Positions 1 through 7,397 of a stretch of DNA of 9,348 bases are shown one piece after another. How positions within the stretch are numbered: the first letter of the stretch is position 1; each line of letters begins with the position of its first letter. The DNA is from Desulfobacula sp. GTDB lineage: Bacteria > Desulfobacterota > Desulfobacteria > Desulfobacterales > Desulfobacteraceae. The stretch spans positions 1-9,348 of the forward strand of contig JAGLFI010000033.1 in the NCBI GenBank assembly GCA_023144585.1. Direction: 5' to 3'. The notes below the pieces were generated by a model. It was not told where the DNA came from and did no database searches. It saw only the letters and a list, made by a program, of their open reading frames with translations. Both the position numbers and the translations under genes were made by a program.

Positions 1-947
1 GAAGAGACAATCCACCAGGCCTCCATGTTCTGCCAGCCCTGGGACAGCAATTCTCCCCAGGAAGGTGTCGGAGCCGGCAGCCCAAATCCCAGATAATCAA
101 GGGAGGTTAAAGCGACAATTCCTCCGGAAATGGCAAAGGGGGCATAGGTCACGATCACGGAAATGGTGTTGGGGATAATATGCTTCAATATGATTCTGGC
201 ATGGGATGCTCCAAGGGACCGCACCGCCAGGATATATTCCCTTTCTTTTTCTTTATAGGTCATGGTTCGCATGACCCAGGTAATGCCGATCCACCCGAAA
301 AATGCCATGATCAAAAGCAGAATCATGAAATTAGGAATCATAATGGAGGCAATGATAATAATCACATATAAAAACGGGATATTATTCCAGATTTCAATAA
401 TTCGCTGGAAGATTAAATCAAATTTCCCCCCGAAATATCCCATGGAACAGCCAATAGTAATACCGACACTATAGCTCATGATCAACAGGACAAAGGAAAA
501 AATAATGGCGGTCCGAAAGCCGTAGACTAAGCGGGCAAGTATATCTCTTCCCACATTGTCGGTTCCCAAAAAATGCTTTTCTTTCAATGAGGGGGGGAAC
601 GGTGGATAAGAATTGACCTTGAGATCATTCTCATAAGGGTTATAGGGAATCGGCGGCATGATGATAAAATCGGATGATTCTTCTTTTTGAAATTTCTTTT
701 TAAGATCCCTGTAATTGGTTTCATACTCATAGCCAAGGTTAAAGACAGAGCCCGGGATCATCCTTGTATACGTCGGCAAATAAAGCTTGCCGTTATAATA
801 GACCAGCAATGCTCGTGAGTTGATAAAGGCCTCAGCAAAAAAAGAGATAAAAATCATGACAAAAAGAAGTATAAATGACCAGAATCCTCTTTTGATGGAG
901 GCAAACCGCTTGATCTTTTTTATGGTGACAGGATTTAAGGATATCAT
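1..947 (-). CDS. yejE: Peptide ABC transporter permease YejE (3' end cut by the window edge)
   Basis: This is the second inner-membrane permease of a YejABEF-type importer, which in enterobacteria takes up oligopeptides and microcin C. The frame starts with ATG at 947 and stays open through position 1, giving 315 complete codons; E. coli YejE is 341 residues, so about 25 are missing. Visible features are an N-terminal membrane segment (about 22-37), a periplasmic stretch containing LVYYNGKLYLP (close to the matching part of E. coli YejE), the OppC/YejE signature GTDNVGRDILAR at 128-139, further hydrophobic segments at about 146-168, 192-222 and 257-283, and the cytoplasmic EAA loop (EYILAVRSLGAS, from 237) that contacts the ATPase. 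LDYLGFGLPAPTPSWGELL near the end is also typical of the family. It overlaps yejB by 4 nt and has only a weak Shine-Dalgarno, which suggests coupled translation. The ATPase YejF may follow beyond the left edge; that is inference. Confidence 0.93.
   Translation of the reverse strand, partial: MISLNPVTIKKIKRFASIKRGFWSFILLFVMIFISFFAEAFINSRALLVYYNGKLYLPTYTRMIPGSVFNLGYEYETNYRDLKKKFQKEESSDFIIMPPIPYNPYENDLKVNSYPPFPPSLKEKHFLGTDNVGRDILARLVYGFRTAIIFSFVLLIMSYSVGITIGCSMGYFGGKFDLIFQRIIEIWNNIPFLYVIIIIASIMIPNFMILLLIMAFFGWIGITWVMRTMTYKEKEREYILAVRSLGASHARIILKHIIPNTISVIVTYAPFAISGGIVALTSLDYLGFGLPAPTPSWGELLSQGWQNMEAWWIVS
944..947 (-). other. ATGA stop/start overlap of yejB and yejE
   Basis: On the minus strand the yejE start ATG (947-945) shares two bases with the yejB stop TGA (946-944). 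Only weak purine-rich sequence precedes it, so yejE is probably translated by ribosomes finishing yejB. This fits a 1:1 permease heterodimer. Confidence 0.9.
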
Positions 948-1978
948 TTAAATCTCACTCGGGGATCGACAAGGGCAACGCAAATGTCAGATAGAATATT
1001 ACCAATCATGAACAAGAGGGAGGAAATAACAAGGATACCCATCACCACCGGATAATCCCGGTCAAGGATGGATTCATATCCCAAAAGTCCCATTCCGTTG
1101 ATATTGAATACTTTTTCAATCAAAAAAGATCCCATTAAAAGAATGGAAATATTATTCCCAAAGCTGGTTGCCAAAGGAATCAGGCTGTTTTGCATGGCAT
1201 GATTCAGTACGGCCTTTTTAAAGGGAAGTCCTTTTGCAATGGCTGTTCTAACATAATCGGAAGACAGATTGTCCATCAGGGTATTTTTCATCAAGAGCGT
1301 CATCACGGTAAAAGAACCAATGACATAGGAAAACAAGGGTAAAATGGTATGCCAGGCAATATCCAGAATTTTTTCAAACAGATTCATCTCTTCAAACAAT
1401 TCAGATACGAGCCCACCCAAAGGGAACAAATCAAAATTGGATGCAAACAAAACCAGCATGAGCACACCTGCCACCCATCCGGGAATGGCATAACCCGTAA
1501 AAATAATGATAGATGTGATATTATCAAATCCGGTTTTATGCCGGATGGCCTTTGCCATGCCAAGGGGAATGCAGACCCCGTAAATCATAATCAGACTTAA
1601 AATCCCAAAATAAAGGGAGGTGGGAATTCGTTCTTTTATCATATCCCAGACCGGATCATAATATCGTGTGGATTGACCCAGATCTCCTTTTAATACTCTG
1701 CCTAACCAGGTAAAATAGCTGGTTAATATGGGCTTATCAAACCCGTAGTATTCTTTTAATTTTTGGATTTGTTCTTCAGAAAGGGGTTGGTCACTGCCCG
1801 GGCCTGCCATGGAAGATGAATCTGAGCCACCGTGGCCTGTCTGCATGGCCTTTGTGTCGGATATGATCCTTTCAATGGGACCTCCGGGTACAAAACGAGT
1901 GATGGTAAAGACCATAATAGTGATACCGATGAATGTCGGTATCACTAAAAGCAATCGTCTTATGAAATATGCAGTCAT
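944..1978 (-). CDS. yejB: Peptide ABC transporter permease YejB
   Basis: This is the first permease of the YejABEF-type peptide importer, an inner-membrane protein of 344 residues (E. coli YejB has 364). The N-terminus MTAYFIRRLLLVIPTF is the usual OppB/DppB/YejB start, with membrane segment 1 at about 8-29. It is followed by the YejB-like VPGGPIERII (30-39) and a Gly/Ser-rich periplasmic linker at about 46-66. Other hydrophobic segments lie near 117-140, 153-180, 207-230, 265-290 and 310-335. The EAA loop is at 241-252 (DYVRTAIAKGLP). The segments DLFPLGGLVS, NGMGLLGYES and RDYPVVMG match E. coli YejB closely, which separates it from generic OppB and DppB. The start overlaps the alaS stop by 4 nt and no good Shine-Dalgarno precedes it. 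The substrate cannot be read from the sequence, and the binding protein YejA is not in the window. Confidence 0.94.
   Translation of the reverse strand: MTAYFIRRLLLVIPTFIGITIMVFTITRFVPGGPIERIISDTKAMQTGHGGSDSSSMAGPGSDQPLSEEQIQKLKEYYGFDKPILTSYFTWLGRVLKGDLGQSTRYYDPVWDMIKERIPTSLYFGILSLIMIYGVCIPLGMAKAIRHKTGFDNITSIIIFTGYAIPGWVAGVLMLVLFASNFDLFPLGGLVSELFEEMNLFEKILDIAWHTILPLFSYVIGSFTVMTLLMKNTLMDNLSSDYVRTAIAKGLPFKKAVLNHAMQNSLIPLATSFGNNISILLMGSFLIEKVFNINGMGLLGYESILDRDYPVVMGILVISSLLFMIGNILSDICVALVDPRVRFK
1975..1978 (-). other. ATGA stop/start overlap of alaS and yejB
   Basis: The yejB start ATG (1978-1976) overlaps the alaS stop TGA (1977-1975). The preceding 20 nt are AT-rich without an AGGAG-like element, so initiation probably depends on termination of alaS translation. 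This ties a peptide-importer permease to a tRNA synthetase. Confidence 0.88.
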
Positions 1979-4596
1979 GACATTGTTTTATAAACTGATT
2001 CAAGTGCCTTATCAAGATTTTCAGGTTTTGTGCCGCCGGCCTGGGCCATATCAGGACGACCGCCGCCGCCGCCGCCCACTATCTTTGCAGCATTCTTTAC
2101 AATATCGCCTGCTTGATACTCTTTTATCAAATCCTGGGTCACAATAGAAATCAATAAGGCTTTCCCATTGGATTCAGCGCCAAGAAGGATGACCCCGGAG
2201 CCAATTTTTGTCTTAAATTTATCAGCCAGATCTCTTAATTGGGAGGGATTTTCAATCTCCACCCGTTTTGAAATAACTTTAACCCCGTTGATTTGTCTGA
2301 TGGTATCATCAATGTTTTCAATAGATTTTGACGCCATTTTTGCTTTTAAGGCTTCAAGCTCTTTTTCAAGGTTTTTCTTATCCTTTAATACTGCTTCAAT
2401 TTTTAAGACCACATCCTCTTTGGCCCCTTTTAACAGACCGGCAGCAGAATCAATCAGATACTGATCCTTGTGAACATAATCCAATGCAGCCTGGCCGGTG
2501 ACAGCTTCAATTCTTCGGACGCCCGAGGCGATCCCGCCTTCTGACAGAATTCTAAACAGCCCGATATCACCGGATTGTTTTGTATGGGTTCCCCCGCAAA
2601 GCTCCTGAGAAAATGAGCCCTGGGATACCACCCTTACCACATCCCCGTATTTTTCTTCAAAAAGGGCGGTGGCACCTGCTTTGACCGCCTCATCCATGTC
2701 CATCTCTTTGGTTTCAACTGGATGATTTTCACGAATTCTTAAATTGATCTCATTTTCAATGTTCTGAAATTCTTTAGTGGAAATAGACGAAAAATGAGTG
2801 AAATCAAATCTTAATCTCGTATCCGTCACAAGGGACCCTGCTTGTTTAATATGATCCCCCAGAACTTTTCTCAGGGCCGAGTGAAGAATATGAGTGGCCG
2901 TATGGTTTACGGCTGTATTTTGTCTTTTGGATGCATCAACCTTGAGGGTAAATATATCCCCTTTTTCAGCCTGGCCTTTTTCGACCACGCCTTTATGAAT
3001 GACAAGCCCTGTGGGATCTTTTACCGTATCCGTGATGGTAATGACACAATTTTCATTTTCAAATCCTCCTGCATCTCCTGCCTGGCCTCCGGATTCTGCA
3101 TAAAAAACTGTGGATGCAGTTACAATTTCAATGGTATCGCCCTGTCTGGCCGTTTCAATTTCTTTATCATCCTGAACAATGATGAGGACATCAGATGTCC
3201 CTTCAATAGTGTCATAACCTTCAAAAGAAGTCTTTACCCCTTTTGATGTCAGGGCTTTGTAGGCAACGCCCACGCCTGCGAATTTTTTAGTGGATTTTGA
3301 CCTTGCCTTTTGTTCTGCCATAGCCTTGTCAAAGCCATCTATATCCAGATCAATCTCCATCTCCTTGACATGATCGACAATGATGTCCACAGGAAATCCG
3401 AAAGTATCGTAGAGTTTAAAAATCACATCTCCGGGGATCATGGACTTGTTTTGTGATTTTATCCCGTCAATAGTGACCTCTAAAAGTTTCATCCCGGTAT
3501 CAAGGGTTTCAAGAAACTTTTCCTCTTCATTCTTCACCACATTCAAAATAAAAGCAGCCGAGTCTTTAAGCTCGGGATAGGCCTCATCCATAATTGTAAA
3601 AACCGTTTGGACTGTCTCATGCAGAAACGGTTTGACAAGTCCTATACTTCTTCCATACCGGATGGCCCGCCTCATGATGCGGCGCAGCACATATCCGCGT
3701 CCTTCATTAGACGGCAGCACCCCGTCACAAATCAAAAAGGCTGCTGCCCGTGAATGATCGGCAATGACTTTCATGGCCACTTCCACCAGATCTGATTCAT
3801 GCCGTTTTTTATTGGAAAGCTCCCCTACTTTTTCCATGATGGGAACAAAAAGATCCGTGTCATAATTTGTGGGGACCCCCTGAAGCACGGAGATCACTCT
3901 TTCAAGACCCAGGCCTGTATCAATACTGGGTTTTGGCAAGGGGGTCATATTGCCCTGTTCGTCTTTTTCGAACTGCATAAAGACAAGGTTCCATAACTCC
4001 AGCCACCGGTCACAGTCACACCCCACCGCACATTCTTTCCTGTCACAGCCAAACTCCGGGCCGCGGTCAATATGAATTTCGCTGCAGGGTCCGCAAGGCC
4101 CAGTGTCTCCCATGGACCAGAAGTTATCCTCTTCACCCAGCCTTACAATTCTTTGTTCCGGTACACCCACCTGATCCCGCCAGATATTATAGGCTTCATC
4201 ATCTTCATGAAAAACAGATACCCAGAGTTTTTCCTCATCAAATCCATAGCCGTTGGTAAGAAGATCCCAGGCAAAATCAATGGCCTTTTCCTTGAAATAA
4301 TTACCAAAAGAAAAATTTCCCATCATTTCAAAAAAAGTATGATGCCTTGCCGTATACCCGACATTTTCAAGATCATTATGTTTTCCACCGGCCCTGACAC
4401 ATTTTTGTGAGGTTACCGCCATGGAATAATCCCTTCTTTCATCTCCTGTGAACACACGTTTAAACTGGACCATTCCGGCATTTACAAACAAAAGGGTCGG
4501 GTCATCCTGGGGTACAAGGGAAGAAGATCTTACCTGCTGATGATTGTGCTTTCTAAAATATTCGATAAAAATCTTTCTGGCATCATTGCCTGTCAT
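1975..4596 (-). CDS. alaS: Alanine--tRNA ligase
   Basis: Class II aminoacyl-tRNA synthetase that charges tRNA-Ala in the cytoplasm and hydrolyses mischarged Ser- and Gly-tRNA-Ala. At 873 residues it is full length (E. coli 876). The catalytic domain covers about 1-240, with motif 1 region LLFVNAGMVQFK (35-46), motif 2 region HHTFFEMMGNFSFGNYF (85-101) and motif 3 region SIDTGLGLERV (224-234). A tRNA-recognition middle domain follows. The editing domain keeps all four zinc ligands: H565 and H569 in HTATH, and C667 and H671 in CGGTH. A coiled-coil linker lies near 735-757. The C-Ala domain carries the Gly-rich GGGGGGRPDMAQAGG at 841-855. A Cys-rich insertion at 184-195 (C184, C189, C193, C195) lies between GPCGPCSE and the ELWNLVFMQF segment. 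The start is fixed by AGGAG 7 nt upstream and the typical MTGNDARKIF beginning. It lies 43 nt after recA with no recX between, and its stop overlaps yejB. Confidence 0.99.
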   Translation of the reverse strand: MTGNDARKIFIEYFRKHNHQQVRSSSLVPQDDPTLLFVNAGMVQFKRVFTGDERRDYSMAVTSQKCVRAGGKHNDLENVGYTARHHTFFEMMGNFSFGNYFKEKAIDFAWDLLTNGYGFDEEKLWVSVFHEDDEAYNIWRDQVGVPEQRIVRLGEEDNFWSMGDTGPCGPCSEIHIDRGPEFGCDRKECAVGCDCDRWLELWNLVFMQFEKDEQGNMTPLPKPSIDTGLGLERVISVLQGVPTNYDTDLFVPIMEKVGELSNKKRHESDLVEVAMKVIADHSRAAAFLICDGVLPSNEGRGYVLRRIMRRAIRYGRSIGLVKPFLHETVQTVFTIMDEAYPELKDSAAFILNVVKNEEEKFLETLDTGMKLLEVTIDGIKSQNKSMIPGDVIFKLYDTFGFPVDIIVDHVKEMEIDLDIDGFDKAMAEQKARSKSTKKFAGVGVAYKALTSKGVKTSFEGYDTIEGTSDVLIIVQDDKEIETARQGDTIEIVTASTVFYAESGGQAGDAGGFENENCVITITDTVKDPTGLVIHKGVVEKGQAEKGDIFTLKVDASKRQNTAVNHTATHILHSALRKVLGDHIKQAGSLVTDTRLRFDFTHFSSISTKEFQNIENEINLRIRENHPVETKEMDMDEAVKAGATALFEEKYGDVVRVVSQGSFSQELCGGTHTKQSGDIGLFRILSEGGIASGVRRIEAVTGQAALDYVHKDQYLIDSAAGLLKGAKEDVVLKIEAVLKDKKNLEKELEALKAKMASKSIENIDDTIRQINGVKVISKRVEIENPSQLRDLADKFKTKIGSGVILLGAESNGKALLISIVTQDLIKEYQAGDIVKNAAKIVGGGGGGRPDMAQAGGTKPENLDKALESVYKTMS
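2062..2076 (-). repeat. (GGC)5 trinucleotide run in alaS
   Basis: Five tandem GGC codons followed by GGT encode the six-glycine run at residues 841-846 of AlaRS. The run is perfect at DNA level. Unit gain or loss would stay in frame, changing only the length of the glycine loop in the C-Ala domain. Confidence 0.85.
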
Positions 4597-4603
4597 ATCA
4601 CAA

Positions 4604-4608
4604 CTCCT
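4604..4608 (-). promoter_or_regulatory. Ribosome binding site of alaS
   Basis: AGGAG lies 7 nt upstream of the ATG at 4596, within the 43-nt recA-alaS gap (4597-4639). It supports the chosen start. The rest of the gap shows no hairpin and no open frame of useful size. Confidence 0.85.
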
Positions 4609-4639
4609 AATTCACTAATCCATTATGCCCTGATTTCAT

Positions 4640-5674
4640 TTAACCTTTGGCTTCTTTATTATTATCACTGCTGCCGGATGCTGAAATTCCAAGCTTCTCA
4701 CGGACTTGATTTTCAATTTTCCCAAAAATATCCGGGTTGTCAATTAAAAAGAGTTTTACATTTTCTCTTCCCTGACCGATTCTCTCACCTTCAAATGAAT
4801 ACCATGATCCGCTCTTGTCAACAATCTCAAGTTCAGCACCCATATCTAAGAGATCTCCTGTTCTTGAAATACCTTCCCCGTACATGAGATCAAATTCCAC
4901 AGTTTTGAACGGGGGGGCCAGTTTGTTTTTCACAACCTTCACCTTGGTGCGGTTCCCGATAATATCCTGGCCTTCTTTTATGGGAGCAGCTCTTCTGATT
5001 TCAAGACGCATGGAGGCATAGAATTTCAAGGCATTACCACCCGTTGTGGTTTCAGGGTTGCCATAGACCACACCGATTTTCATCCGGATCTGGTTGATAA
5101 AAATGATGGTGGTATTGGTTTTGCCGATGGTGCCTGCAAGCTTTCGTAAAGCCTGGGACATGAGTCGTGCCTGGAGTCCCATGTGGGAATCTCCCATGTC
5201 TCCTTCAATTTCAGCCCTTGGCACAAGGGCCGCCACAGAGTCTACAACCAGGATATCAACACCCCCGCTTCTGATCAGCATATCCGCGATTTCAAGGGCC
5301 TGCTCCCCTGTATCGGGCTGGGACACCAAAAGTTCATCACAATCCACTCCAAGCCGCTTGGCATACGCCACATCCAGGGCATGCTCGGCGTCGACAAAGG
5401 CGGCAATTCCGTCATCCTTTTGTGCCTGGGCAACTGCATGGAGTGCCAGGGTTGTCTTTCCAGAAGATTCAGGACCATAAATCTCAATTACCCTGCCCCG
5501 TGGATATCCACCTACCCCAAGGGCTTTATCCAGGGCAAGGGAACCTGTTCGTATAACAGGAACGGCTTCAATCTCCCTGCCGCCCAGTTTCATGATAGAT
5601 CCTTTGCCGAATTGACGCTCGATCTGGCTCATTGCCGTTTTTACAGCCTTTTCTTTTTCCGAATTATTCTCCAT
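4640..5674 (-). CDS. recA: Recombinase RecA
   Basis: DNA-dependent ATPase that forms filaments on single-stranded DNA, drives strand exchange and stimulates LexA self-cleavage. At 344 residues it is full length (E. coli 353). The N-terminal helix region (about 5-33) contains [15 protein letters not shown]. The Walker A motif GPESSGKTT is at 67-75 with K73, the catalytic glutamate is E97 in DAEHALD, and Walker B is ILVVD at 141-145. The loop 1 region [19 protein letters not shown] (155-173), loop 2 region [21 protein letters not shown] (about 193-213) and MRLEIRR (222-228) are canonical. The C-terminus is short and mixed in charge (ends NKEAKG), without the strongly acidic tail of E. coli RecA. 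There is no intein. AGGAG 7 nt upstream fixes the start. It lies 25 nt after pgpA, and I see no E. coli-type LexA palindrome in that gap, so SOS control, if any, must act elsewhere. Confidence 0.99.
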   Translation of the reverse strand: MENNSEKEKAVKTAMSQIERQFGKGSIMKLGGREIEAVPVIRTGSLALDKALGVGGYPRGRVIEIYGPESSGKTTLALHAVAQAQKDDGIAAFVDAEHALDVAYAKRLGVDCDELLVSQPDTGEQALEIADMLIRSGGVDILVVDSVAALVPRAEIEGDMGDSHMGLQARLMSQALRKLAGTIGKTNTTIIFINQIRMKIGVVYGNPETTTGGNALKFYASMRLEIRRAAPIKEGQDIIGNRTKVKVVKNKLAPPFKTVEFDLMYGEGISRTGDLLDMGAELEIVDKSGSWYSFEGERIGQGRENVKLFLIDNPDIFGKIENQVREKLGISASGSSDNNKEAKG

Positions 5675-5681
5675 CCCTTTT

Positions 5682-5686
5682 CTCCT
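5682..5686 (-). promoter_or_regulatory. Ribosome binding site of recA
   Basis: AGGAG lies 7 nt upstream of the recA ATG (5674), inside the 25-nt pgpA-recA gap (5675-5699). It is among the best Shine-Dalgarno sequences in the window, in keeping with high RecA expression. The gap is too short to hold a complete promoter plus operator. Confidence 0.85.
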
Positions 5687-5699
5687 AAAATATACCCGA

Positions 5700-6149
5700 T
5701 CAATATAGAATTCTTAACACAACTGCAGAAAAAATACCTGCCATAATATCATCTAAAACCACCCCTGCACCCCCTGAAAAATTATTTTCAAAATATCTTA
5801 CCGGTGCACATTTTACAATGTCAAAAAATCTGAATATAAAAAACCCCGCAGCAAGTGTATAAATATTAACGGGAACCATTGACATTGTTACCACATATCC
5901 TGCAATTTCATCAATAACAATACAGCCGGGATCTTTTTCCCCCAATATCTTTTCAGCCTGATCTGCAAAATAAATGGCAGCAAGGATTAAGCCTGTAATA
6001 TAAATTCCATAAAAAGATGAAGGAATGATTAAAAAAACAAGGGCAAAAGGAATCGCTGTAATCGTTCCAAACGTACCGGGTGCAAAAGGGATTTTGCCTG
6101 AAAAAAATCCTGTGGCAAAAAACATTATGAATTTCTGATTTAAGGTCAT
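5700..6149 (-). CDS. pgpA: Phosphatidylglycerophosphatase A
   Basis: Membrane enzyme that dephosphorylates phosphatidylglycerophosphate to phosphatidylglycerol in phospholipid synthesis. The protein has 149 residues, within the usual PgpA range of about 150-170. Family motifs are visible in order: [14 protein letters not shown] (21-34), the acidic [12 protein letters not shown] (78-89, with D80 and E81), [16 protein letters not shown] (106-121), and [14 protein letters not shown] (126-139, with D133 and D134). Hydrophobic segments at about 8-20, 28-60, 84-109 and 130-148 fit a small integral inner-membrane protein. The start has no clear Shine-Dalgarno, and an in-frame TAG lies three codons before it, so initiation upstream is excluded. 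A later ATG at residue 9 is possible but also lacks a ribosome site. It lies 21 nt after larC, so re-initiation from larC is plausible. A pgpA-recA order is known from other proteobacteria. Confidence 0.95.
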   Translation of the reverse strand: MTLNQKFIMFFATGFFSGKIPFAPGTFGTITAIPFALVFLIIPSSFYGIYITGLILAAIYFADQAEKILGEKDPGCIVIDEIAGYVVTMSMVPVNIYTLAAGFFIFRFFDIVKCAPVRYFENNFSGGAGVVLDDIMAGIFSAVVLRILY

Positions 6150-6170
6150 TTTGCAGTTCTATATTCTGTA

Positions 6171-7394
6171 TCAGTCCCTGTCAAGAAGATTGGGTCCGGT
6201 GGGTTGGATATGAGAATTGGTATCAGATAAAATTTGGTTATAAACATCTTTTAACGGGATTTTTTTTTCTATTGCTATCCTTTTTGCCACATCATACTCA
6301 GGAACAAACTGGACGGTGTTGTCGGGATTGGTGATTTTTTTTACCTGCAACTTTCCAAATACAGTTTTGACAAATACCTTTTCTCTTAAAAGAAAAAATC
6401 GTTCACATTCATGATATCTCACACCAATGGATGTGGTCTGGCTAAGTATAATGTGAATAATATTATCCAAATCTTCTTTGCGGCACATCACCTCAATTTG
6501 AATCCCGGGCCTGTTTTTTTTCATCTGCACTGGAACATAACAGACATCAAGCGCCTTATTCTCAAACAAGGTTTCCATTAAAAACCCTGAGATTTCAGGA
6601 CTCATGTCATCTACATTGGTTTTAACAACATGAATGGTTTCTTTTTGAATAGCTGTTCCATTTTCCTTTTGATCTGCACTTTCTTCTCCCAGAATAATAC
6701 GCAGCAGATTGGGGAGAGTGGAACCGGTATCTCTTTTCCCTGAACCATAGCCGACCTTTTGGATGATCATTTCCGGCAATCCCCCGAAAGAGGAGGCAAG
6801 GGTGGTAATAATGGCTGCCCCTGTTGGCGTAACAATCTCTGTTGTTGCATCGGACGGTTTGACAGGAATATCTTTCAAAATTGCCACAGTTGCCGGAACC
6901 GGAACCGGGATTTTTCCATGGGAGCACGTCACAAATCCTGATCCCAAAGGAATTGGGGAAGCATATACCTTTTTAATACCAAGATACTCCACACACAAAA
7001 AAGATCCAATGATATCCACAATGGAATCAATACCGCCGATTTCATGGAAATGAATTGTTTCAATATCTTTTCCATGAATTGCCGACTCAACCCGGGCTAT
7101 TTTTTTAAAAGCTAACAGACTGTTCTTCTTCACCTTTTCAGACAAAGAACTATTTTTAATCAAGGCCTTAATTTCTTTGTAGTTTCTTGACAAATTATCT
7201 TCATCAATAAGGTACACCACTATATCCGTTGCCTTTAAATGGTGCTCATACACAATGCTTGTCTTTAATTGGAATCCTTCTAAAACACCTGTCAGTTTCT
7301 CTTTTAACCAGTCAACAGGTACGCCAAGGTCAATCAGGGCCCCAAGGGTCATATCTCCACTGATACCGGAAAACATGTCAACATATGCGATCAT
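6171..7394 (-). CDS. larC: Nickel-pincer cofactor biosynthesis protein LarC (nickel insertion)
   Basis: LarC inserts nickel into pyridinium-3,5-bisthiocarboxylic acid mononucleotide, the last step in making the cofactor of lactate racemase LarA and related enzymes. It is cytoplasmic and uses CTP in studied members. The 407-residue protein is a single open frame covering both halves that in Lactobacillus plantarum (LarC1 and LarC2) are joined by programmed frameshifting. The N-terminal half shows MIAYVDMFSGISGDMTLGAL (1-20), HFHEIGGIDSIVDI (115-128), ASPIPLGSGFVTCSHG (145-160), TEIVTPTGAA (185-194) and GYGSGKRD (215-222). After a variable linker (about 238-255) the second half has TNVDDMSPE (259-267) and MKKNRPG (291-297). 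AGGAG sits 11 nt before the ATG, inside the last codons of the peptidase gene, and only 3 nt separate the genes. The partners larA, larB and larE are not in the window. Three A8-A9 runs lie in the second half. Confidence 0.95.
   Translation of the reverse strand: MIAYVDMFSGISGDMTLGALIDLGVPVDWLKEKLTGVLEGFQLKTSIVYEHHLKATDIVVYLIDEDNLSRNYKEIKALIKNSSLSEKVKKNSLLAFKKIARVESAIHGKDIETIHFHEIGGIDSIVDIIGSFLCVEYLGIKKVYASPIPLGSGFVTCSHGKIPVPVPATVAILKDIPVKPSDATTEIVTPTGAAIITTLASSFGGLPEMIIQKVGYGSGKRDTGSTLPNLLRIILGEESADQKENGTAIQKETIHVVKTNVDDMSPEISGFLMETLFENKALDVCYVPVQMKKNRPGIQIEVMCRKEDLDNIIHIILSQTTSIGVRYHECERFFLLREKVFVKTVFGKLQVKKITNPDNTVQFVPEYDVAKRIAIEKKIPLKDVYNQILSDTNSHIQPTGPNLLDRD
6260..6268 (-). repeat. A9 homopolymer in larC
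   Basis: Nine consecutive A on the coding strand across E376-K377-K378-I379 put the heptamer A AAA AAA in the -1 slippery register. Similar A8 runs lie at 6335-6342 and 6514-6521. Whether slippage occurs cannot be judged from sequence alone. Confidence 0.6.
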
Positions 7395-7397
7395 CTA

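Noticed and set aside
180..474. Short plus-strand frames opposite yejE
   Set aside because: They are shadows of the continuous yejE frame, with Lys/Asn/Ile/His-rich composition and no family resemblance.
4597..4639. Promoter for alaS in the recA-alaS gap (CATAAT-like element)
   Set aside because: No acceptable -35 hexamer lies at a suitable distance, and AT-rich sequence gives such matches by chance.
5675..5720. AGAATTCT palindrome near the recA start as a LexA operator
   Set aside because: It is only 8 bp, lies in the last codons of pgpA and does not resemble known LexA-box types.
5183..5746. A 187-codon frame on the plus strand opposite recA
   Set aside because: It lies antisense to recA and the end of pgpA, its protein has no recognisable domain, and its codons mirror the recA frame.
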